Shown: in pieces, positions 55,956-64,000 of the stretch | Numbering within the stretch: the first letter of the stretch is position 1 | How the letters are laid out: the number at the start of each line of letters is the position of its first letter | Source of the DNA: Litomosoides sigmodontis | Lineage: Eukaryota; Nematoda; Chromadorea; Rhabditida; Onchocercidae | Direction of reading: 5' to 3' | Assembly: GCA_963070105.1 (NCBI GenBank) | Contig: OY718803.1 | Span: 1,923,007-1,987,006, forward strand | DNA: 64,000 nucleotides | Program-made: the position numbers and the translations under genes | Notes under the pieces: model-generated | Seen by the model: the letters and a program-made list of their open reading frames with translations, nothing else | The model's database searches: none | Told to the model about the DNA's origin: nothing

Positions 55956-56884
55956 AAGCACACTTACGAACAGATGTGTTCGTCGATCGAATTTGTTTGT
56001 AATGATGAACACTTTTGCTTGCTTCGATCATTTATTTGCATGTTTTACAGACTAGATTTTTCATAGTTGTCTCGTTGTCAATGGAGAATTTTAAAGCTTT
56101 TTTCAACTAATTCACTCTTTCTTATTGCAAATTTAATTCTCAATTCATTCATTGATATTTTCAAATTTAATTTTCAGGCATAGTAATAATAATAATAATG
56201 GCATTGATATCATTTTTATTGGTTGTTGTTATACATTGAAAATGGTTTTTTCTCTCTCAATTCAATTCTTTTCAAAAAAAAAAAATTGAAAATACAAATC
56301 TATCGACGATTGCACCGTAATTTATTCCTTATCACACACAATTGCTTTCTGAAAAATTATAATACTTTTTTTCCCTCCTCCCACGTACTTTCCTGTTGCT
56401 TTTTGGATACTGAAAGAAGTAGTACGTTTTTTTTTTTTTAAATTACTTTTCCATTATTTGAAATGAAAAGTAAGCATTTTGCAAAAAATTCGTTTTTCAG
56501 TACATTAATCTAGCAATCAGTCCACTGATTTCAAGATACTCAATGAAGTAATATGTTTTTTTTTCTTCTTTATGAAATTTCTACTTTTCCAGTATTTTAA
56601 ATGAAAAGTAAGCGTTTTATGAATTAGCTTTTTTTTTCGATGCTTTCAGCTAGCAACCATCACTCTACGCATTTTACACCTTTAGCACCGCAAGAAGAAA
56701 GTAGTAGCATTTTATGAATTACTTTTCTGGTGCTTTAAGAAAAAGGGAAAATAAAGTGAGACCGTTCTTTTTCTTTTTTTGCTTTTTTTAAAAAAAAAAA
56801 AAAAAGGAAAAAAGGGAAGAAGCAATCAGTCAGTCAGCCGTTCAATTCTCTCATTTCAAAATTAGAAATGAGCGATAAACTTAC

Positions 56885-56986
56885 TTCACCATCCCCATTC
56901 CTAATTTCACTCACATTTTCATGCAATATGGTAACAGCTGTGTAGCGACCTAATTCAATCTGTGACTTCTCCCTCCCCCACATCAT
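56885..56986 (-). CDS. Orphan exon-like segment with consensus donor
   Basis: An ATG at 56986 (with a second in-frame ATG at 56983) opens 34 codons ending GDGE|GTAAGT, the best consensus donor in this part of the window, in phase 0. The peptide (starting MMWGREKSQIELGRY) is not recognised. The surrounding 56890-57110 is richer in C+G than its flanks. It could be the first exon of a minus-strand transcript whose other exons I could not find. Joining to the SMYD-like gene is not supported: no phase-0 acceptor was found there. Confidence 0.3.
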
Positions 56987-58022
56987 CACATCACATGCAT
57001 GGTGGACACTGGACACTACCCAAACGACGACGACCTTTCCCTTCCTCAAGCAAACATTACATACACATTGCGGAGGCGGCACAGGGTGGACAGGCTAATA
57101 ATACTCACTCACACACACATCAATGCTCTGCGCAAATAAGCCAATAATTTAAGCTCTACATCAGATCAACATGCTCGATCAAACAATAGCACGCAAAACT
57201 GTGTGACACGCACAAATTTCACATTTCAATTTCATTTCCAAACAAAAAAAGTTTCGAAATGCTTTGAAAGTTATTTCAGTACGTTACTTTTGCTTTGTCA
57301 CATCATTAGCCATATGTGCACAAGGAAATTTGTGCTAAAATAAAATTAACATAAAGTATTAAAATAATAATAATAATAATAACACAAAAAAACACTGATA
57401 TTATATTTAGTAGTTGAAATGATGTTATTTATTTTTTTTTATTAAATACATCGTTCCTCATTTGATATTACCATTTAGAGGAAAAGGAAGATGTATAAAA
57501 TGCATACTTCCAAAAAAAAAGCTTAAATCGCTTCAATATTAATTAATTTAAATTGTTAATTTTAACAAACAAAAGAATCAACAATCAATGCGTTACACAT
57601 AATTATTTTATTCGAAAACATTCATTTCAAATTAGTGATAAATTCAAATGCAGCAGCGGATAATTGGATAAAAGAACATTAAAAAAGAAAAAAAAAACAA
57701 AACACGATATGCCAAAAGTTTACAATTCTTTTTTTCCTTGCATTATGCAATCGGTCAAACAATCAATCGATCAATCATTTCTGATACACAAATATGAAGG
57801 AATCATTTTTTAAGAAAAAAAAAAGAAAGAAAGAAATTGTGTAAAAAAACAAGAAAATTATATCATACAATAAGATGTGAAGAAAAGATATAATAAAATT
57901 TTTTTGGAGAAAAAAATTTTAATTATACCTAAAATACAATGAAAAATGAAAACATAACAAATAGAAGCAAACATACAGCACCCCTGTGCAACAGTATAAG
58001 ACATTTGAAAAGTGATATGTTT

Positions 58023-58025
<3 letters not shown>

Positions 58026-58055
<30 letters not shown>
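58026..58055. repeat. (GA)n microsatellite
   Basis: About 15 GA units. Confidence 0.95.
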
Positions 58056-58056
<1 letters not shown>

Positions 58057-59604
58057 AAGAAAGAAAGAAGGAAATAGGAAAGTGGAAAGCATATTTAAAA
58101 AAAACGAAAAGAAAACCTATAAATTCACTCTACTTTATTTGAAGAATACTACTAAAAGTAAAAAAAAAACAACATTTTAAGAGATAATCATATTATCAAT
58201 GAAATAATCATTTGTGATAATAATAATTAACAATAATAATAAAAGTAATAAAAGATAATAATAATAATAAAAGTGAATGTGATAGTGCAGTAGAGATTCT
58301 TTTTAAAAGAAAAACTCTTTCAAGCAGAAAAAAACAAATGAGCGATCAAAGGAATGAAGCAAGCCAAAAGCTGAAAAGTTTCAAGTAAAGGAAAAATGAA
58401 AACGATCAAAGAAACAAACAAGTTTTAAAAAAATGCAATAAAAGCAAATAGTGCGAAATTAACACTGAAAGATTTTTACTAATTAAAATTCCACTTTTCA
58501 TATACAGCACACGTTTATATTATTCATTGAAAGTGAAATTTTCAAAAAATTTATTAAATTTCAAAAATTTACTGAACAATAACAACAAAAAAGGAATGTT
58601 TATTGTTGATTTGAATAGATAAATCATACAGTAGCATAATTTCATCGTTAAAAGTTTTGCAAATACCATTGCATTTCAATGGTTAGAAAAATTCAGTGTG
58701 AAAAAGAAAATGATTTAGTGAAATTTCGCTTCCCTATTACTTTTTCATTTCCATCTCGTCCAATTCTTTCAAGTTCTTTTCTTTTCATCTACCACTCTCT
58801 CTCTCTCTCTCTCTCCATCTAACTATCATATTTAACACTCAATGATTGGTCATCGACACTCAACTTATGCATTTCACATTTCACAACATAAACTCTTCAT
58901 CTACCGTATCCATCCATGGCAAACTTTTTCAGGAATTTTATTAACTTCATTAAATTAAAATTTTTTTAACAACTACCACCATGTAAAGAGGTCATTTTTT
59001 AATTTTGCAAAAGAAGAAGAAAGCAATGAAAGAAGTTGAATAATTTGATGAATTGCCATTGCATAAAATTATCGTTGACGTTGACTAAAATCAAATTTAA
59101 AAAAAAGCAAAAATGAAAACTACGGTAGAATGCAATTGAAACGAACTTCCTTCCTCTCTTACTCCTTCTAACTCTCATCTTTCTCCTTCCCTACCACACT
59201 TTTCCCTCTCTCTCTCTCTCTCTAACTCTTTCTCTTTTCTCCTTTCTTCCTCATCAAACAGACCACAAAAAGTAATTTTAATTTCACATTTTCATTTCCT
59301 TTGTTTGCAAAACAGAAAAAGGAAGGCGAGAGAAATGGAAGAGTGGAGAAATGAAAAAATTTTTATTTTCCTAAAATGGTAGCATGAAAAAGAAGAAAAA
59401 CAAAAAAAGGTGAAAGTGGTGAAAATGAATTGAAATATTTCATTTAAATGAATGATCAACGAGTGAATGAAAATGAATGAATAAATAAGTGGAGAGAGCG
59501 AGAGAGAAATAGATGGAAAGAAAAAGAACTACGATGAAAAATATCATTTTTTTTTGTTTGAAATAGAGACAAAACTCTCTTTCCCCCCCTCATCTCTCAT
59601 GCTC

Positions 59605-59616
<12 letters not shown>

Positions 59617-59669
<53 letters not shown>
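59617..59669. repeat. (CA)n microsatellite
   Basis: AC run preceded by ACAT units. Confidence 0.96.
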
Positions 59670-59673
<4 letters not shown>

Positions 59674-60639
59674 TATCTATTTATGTAAATGAAATTAAAA
59701 ATGCAAAAAAAATTGTAGCAAATGAGATAGTATGGGAAATGAGGAGGCTTACAGTAGTAACAACGATAGTGTTATATTTGATGCAAAGAAGTGAAGTAAT
59801 TTTGAAAAGTAAAATAACGCACTGAATAAAAAAAAATGCCATTACTTTCTTAAAATAAAAATGATAGAAAGAAAGCGGGAAGAGAGAGGAGGAAAGGGAA
59901 AAAAAGAAGAAAATGAGAGAGAGAGAGAGGAAGAGAAGGGAAAAAAAAGAGGAAAGAAAAATGAATTTTGATAGATTACAAATTTAAAGAACATTGTCAA
60001 CTTCTTCTTCTACCGCTCATCAAGTAGGCATTATACTGGTCTGCTTATCACCAATATTACATCAATATATGCATCTCTTTCTCCCCCTCTCTCTCTCTCT
60101 CCCTCAATACTAAAATCCAATTGTATGGTTTGAAATTATAGCCTAATAAAGGGACAGAGGAGATGGAGTACAAGGGAGGGGAGGTGAAAAGGATACCAGG
60201 AAAAGCCTTTCTTTCTTCTCTCTTTTTTTTTTCTCTCAAAATTCCATTTAACTAAAGTATTCACTCATTTCCCATCAGCTCACTAACTAATCTTACTTGA
60301 TGGTAGCACACAACAATTGAACTACATGGAAGACAAAAGAAGCAAAAAAAAAAGGAAGAATAAAAGAGAAAGAAAGATCTGTGGAGGAAGAAAAAATACA
60401 CCTGAAATTTATGCTCTTCAATGAATAACGAATGAATTAACACATTCCCATTCAGCTTAATTAATTTTTATTAGCACTACACTTTCATACATCATTTATT
60501 GCTATACATTTTAAAATCATTGTATTTGTATTATTAAAAAAAATTTGATAATAAAATTAAAGAAATTTAAATCTAAAAAAAAAAACAAAACAAATCAAAA
60601 CGAAATTTGCTAATCCCATCTGTAAATTGTAATATACAT

Positions 60640-60640
<1 letters not shown>

Positions 60641-60714
<74 letters not shown>
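60641..60714. repeat. (CA)n microsatellite, about 36 units
   Basis: A pure AC dinucleotide run. Confidence 0.97.
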
Positions 60715-60719
<5 letters not shown>

Positions 60720-61649
60720 AGGCCTTTATAGTTATTACCATCGTTTTCTTTCTTGTTTTAGCTATCCGAACAATTTCACAATTACTCCTCCCCTCTTTCA
60801 TAATTTCAACAAATACAATCAAAAATACAAGAACTGTACTTGGAAAGTGTATACTTTTCATTCTTTCTTTTTTTTTTGTTGAATGATTTCTTTTTTTTTT
60901 GCCTTCGTTATTCAATTTCAGTGTCACTTAGCAAAATGCAAGGCAAAAAGTCTCCTCCATTTTCTGCACCACAAAAAAACAACAACAACAATAACAGGCC
61001 AGCTTAATTCGACCACCAATTGTCATCGTTGAAATCTGAAAGTAAGCAAGAAAAAAGAAAAGAGAAAATGAGAAAGAGAAAAAAAAATGCAAATTACTTT
61101 TTAAAAATTAATTCTCTCGCATACTTTAAGAAATGTTAGTAATTGTTGTAAGTGTTTGCGTTAGGTAGATGGGCCGCCTACGTGATGTTTTCACGTATAT
61201 ATCACATTGCATACGTGGATTTTTTTTTTAAAAAATTAAAAATAAATTTTGAAATGTTAGGAAAAGTTATTTAGTGCTACTTAACATGTGGCATCGAATT
61301 ACTTACTCTCTCACCAGCTGTATATTACAGCAATGTTAGTGCTACTGCTCTTTTTTCTTTCCAGCTACAAATTCAAAATTTCATTCGAATGGTTAAAATT
61401 ATAATAAATGTGGCTGTTTAGGGTTTCGGTGATAAATAAACATAAATTATACACACTCACAATTTCAACACTCAGTTAGTAATTGCCTAAATTTACTTTC
61501 ATTGATATATGTTATGGTTAATACTACTATTACTGCTACTACCACCACCACTACTACTACTTATTATTATTACTAACTATTAATTAATTATTTATTATTA
61601 TTACTATAGCTGCTACTAACTATTATTATTACTATTATTATTACTACTA

Positions 61650-61839
<190 letters not shown>

Positions 61840-62008
61840 TTTACTATTAATTATTATTATTATTACAATCGTTATTAGCTAATTAATGACTAGTTGGTGA
61901 TAGCTGTTTCTCGCACAGAAACGGTACAACTTAACTAATAGTGAAATGTAAAACTTACTGGAAAATGTCAACAAAAATGTATGTGATTGAATTTTGGATT
62001 ATTCAAAT

Positions 62009-64000
62009 TCAGGATAGCATTGATGATGCGTTACGCTGTGCTTGCAGCTGTGCTAATAACATACGCGCAAGTTGAAAACCCGTCGGCGAACCACCGTTAT
62101 TTACGCCAGTAGTTGCGGCACTTGCAGCAACAGCGGCAGCTGCTGCTGCCGCAACTGCTGCCGCATCTCCACCACTTGTAAAACATTTGGATGATGCAGC
62201 AGCCTCCTCCAACATCCAATTCATTTCCTTTCCAAGCAGATATGCTGACGGACTACTGCCACTACTACTACCTGAAACTGTGAATGTACACGCGTTCTGC
62301 TTAATTTAAATAATGTAAAATGAGTTGTGTAAATTTTTGCAATGATTTTCGCACCATCAAACAATTGAAATAACATTTGCAAAACAACGGATGAATTAAT
62401 AAATTAGCATAATAGCAAAAGTGGTATTTAGCGGCGGTATGATTTGACGGTAGAAATTTGACGGGAGAATGAAAAAAAAAAAAATTGAATCGATTTAGCA
62501 CATTTAGCGCTTCTCTAGCTATCTGCTATTTTAACGGATTTTTCACAATTATGCACGAAGAAAGCATTCATTCAAATTTTAAACAAAGAAAAATCAAGAA
62601 AATTACAAGAATGGAAGATGAGAGAATTAATTTCCTTTCGCGCTTGATCATTCGTCTTCTGATGGAAAATAAGACGTCGCAAAGCGAATTTAATGACTTC
62701 ATAATAGCAGTTCAAATTGAAATTTATAATTGTGAGAGAAAAAAAAATACTTGTTGAAAATGGAGTTACTGTCGGAGAAGCAACAGCAACAGCAGCAGCA
62801 GCAGCAGCAGCATCACTACTAATATTTTGACTTAACAAATGACCAATATCATTCGTCCTTGACCTCTTCACTTTTGGACTATCCTTATTTTCTTGACTTC
62901 TAAAACAAATGGTAGGTAATTCTTCACAATTGCTGGAACAGTTGAACGATGGAAGATTCTCAACAGGGTGAACTTGCAGATAATTAATTAGTTTATCACA
63001 AAACTAATAATAATTAGTACAGCCGGCAAAAAAAAGTTGGTGCGCAAAAGTGTCGCAAAAGAAAAGTGATTCATCATGAACTCCCTCACTGCACATGAAT
63101 TTCAATCATGGAACTCTGAACAGAAAAAAAAATCGACAAATAGCCACTACAACGATCAATTCAGCAAAATTAATAAATTCAAATTTATGAAATTGTACCT
63201 TCTTTCGACAAATTTTTCGCTGCATTTCCGAAGTGTTAAATCAAGCGGCGTTTCATCCGTTGTTGTTATAAATTTACTATCATTGATGGACGTAACTGAC
63301 GGTCGTACAACCATTGATACATCTACGCTGCTAGCTGTTGTTGAAGCTGACGTTACAGTTACTTGATGAGCTAAGTGACGCATACCTATAAGTTGGGAGA
63401 AAAAAAGCTACGTTAATTAAATTCTACATCAATTTAATTCTTAATTTTTTTTAAATTTAATTCTTTAATTAATTCACTCTTTAACTTCCATCGCCAACTC
63501 CTCACTTATTCATTTTGAAGCGTTCGGCCATTCAAATCACTCATTCAAATCATCCAACTTCATGTGAAAATTTTATTTGCAAAAGAAAGAAAAAAGCATG
63601 AATTGCGAAATCACTTCGAAATATTTTTTTTTTTTGAATTAATAACCTTTACCTTTTCGAGCTAATTTTTGCTGATAAGCGATTGGACATCCTGATAGAC
63701 TACGATGAGATGTTCGATTACTATTCACATGACCTTTACCCGTACAGCCTGGTGTTGTACAACGCAACACTGTATCTTGTTGTAAAGCTAATACTGAAAA
63801 AAAGACCTTATTTTTCTCAAAATTTCAAACAAAATTTTAGATAAGAATTGAATATTTAATTAAAAAAATTTTTTAAATCATAACTCTTTCCATATATTAA
63901 TTAATTAATTAATTCCTTCTGCTTCTTGTTTTTTTGCTCTCCCTCCCTCACTTCCTCTACTCCCTCCCTCCCACCTGTCGTCAACTGTTTCCTACCTTTC
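62009..64000 (-). CDS. ztf-11: MYT1/ZTF-11-like CCHHC zinc-finger transcription factor, 3' part
   Basis: Exons: a few bases at 64000-63996 (donor AAAG|GTAGGA), 63793-63653, 63385-63199, 62899-62751 and 62271-62009 (stop TAA/TAG class at 62009), with phases 1, 1, 2 and 1 all matching. Exon 63793-63653 encodes a MYT1-type finger: [13 protein letters not shown], then SHRSLSGCP, spaced C-x4-C-x4-H-x7-H-x5-C, the CCHHC signature found only in MYT1/MYT1L/ST18 and their invertebrate relatives. These are neuronal repressors that keep non-neuronal genes off. The next exon has [10 protein letters not shown], a PxDLS-like CtBP-binding motif. The last two exons carry polyalanine tracts ([12 protein letters not shown] and [13 protein letters not shown]) encoded partly by GCT repeats. 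The gene begins to the right of the window, so further fingers are probably there. Confidence 0.9.

Larger units (their letters stand above)
51786..56884. other. Repeat-rich intergenic stretch
   Basis: No recognisable gene. It contains a higher-complexity patch at 51930-52150, (GA)n at 52250-52278, an 85-bp tandem duplication at 53496-53670, (GA)n near 54011-54042, a CATTTC minisatellite at 54717-55110 and (CA)n at 55896-55953. Open frames around 54661-55131 come from the minisatellite, which is open in all three frames. Confidence 0.55.

Overview
This is an AT-rich (roughly 70% A+T), intron-rich eukaryotic window that looks like nematode nuclear DNA. Reasons: splice acceptors are mostly TTTCAG-like, the exons are short and compact, and the best family matches are animal genes whose set fits a nematode (an NF-YC subunit, a PSKH1-type kinase, a PINX1-type G-patch protein, two TMPPE-type phosphoesterases, a dynein-2-intermediate-chain-like WD40 protein, a SMYD-type SET/MYND protein and a MYT1/ZTF-11-type CCHHC zinc-finger protein). 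The species is not determined. A parasitic, filarial-like clade III nematode is a guess based on base composition only. No bacterial, phage or CRISPR features were seen.

Layout, left to right. 1-951 (-): 5' half of an NF-YC gene running off the left edge. 952-8451: AT-rich, microsatellite-bearing DNA between divergent genes. 8452-26660 (+): PSKH1-like protein kinase. Its catalytic exons lie at 23553-25614, its last exon at 26514-26660, and up to three phase-compatible first exons lie far upstream, so the gene would have a first intron of 10-15 kb. That intron holds giant trinucleotide arrays, including an (ATT)n tract of about 2.5 kb. 28532-29857 (-): short PINX1-like protein. 30807-34260 (-) and 35253-38651 (-): tandem, diverged TMPPE-like metallophosphoesterases. 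40637-44249 (+): WD40 protein. 45192-49078 (-): SMYD-like protein, convergent with the WD40 gene. 49079-62008: mostly repeat-rich intergenic DNA with two minisatellites, a candidate small gene of unknown function ending at 51785 (+) and an orphan exon-like segment at 56885-56986 (-). 62009-64000 (-): 3' end of a MYT1/ZTF-11-like regulator continuing off the right edge.

Exon models were built by hand: each splice pair was checked for reading phase, and for all the main genes the exon lengths sum to a whole number of codons (TMPPE-A 399, TMPPE-B 463, WD40 407, SMYD 471, PINX1 144 codons, stop included). Functions are inferred from motifs and family memory, not from database searches. The genes do not form an obvious pathway. 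Several encode transcription or chromatin regulators (NF-YC, SMYD, MYT1-like).

The most unusual features are the intronic trinucleotide arrays, a perfect 22-bp palindrome made of two convergent GATA sites, clusters of CTGATAA-type sites in the same intron, a 73-bp minisatellite whose unit carries paired GATA sites in a hairpin, a PLDLT (CtBP-type) motif in the MYT1-like protein, and two apparent GC-AG introns.
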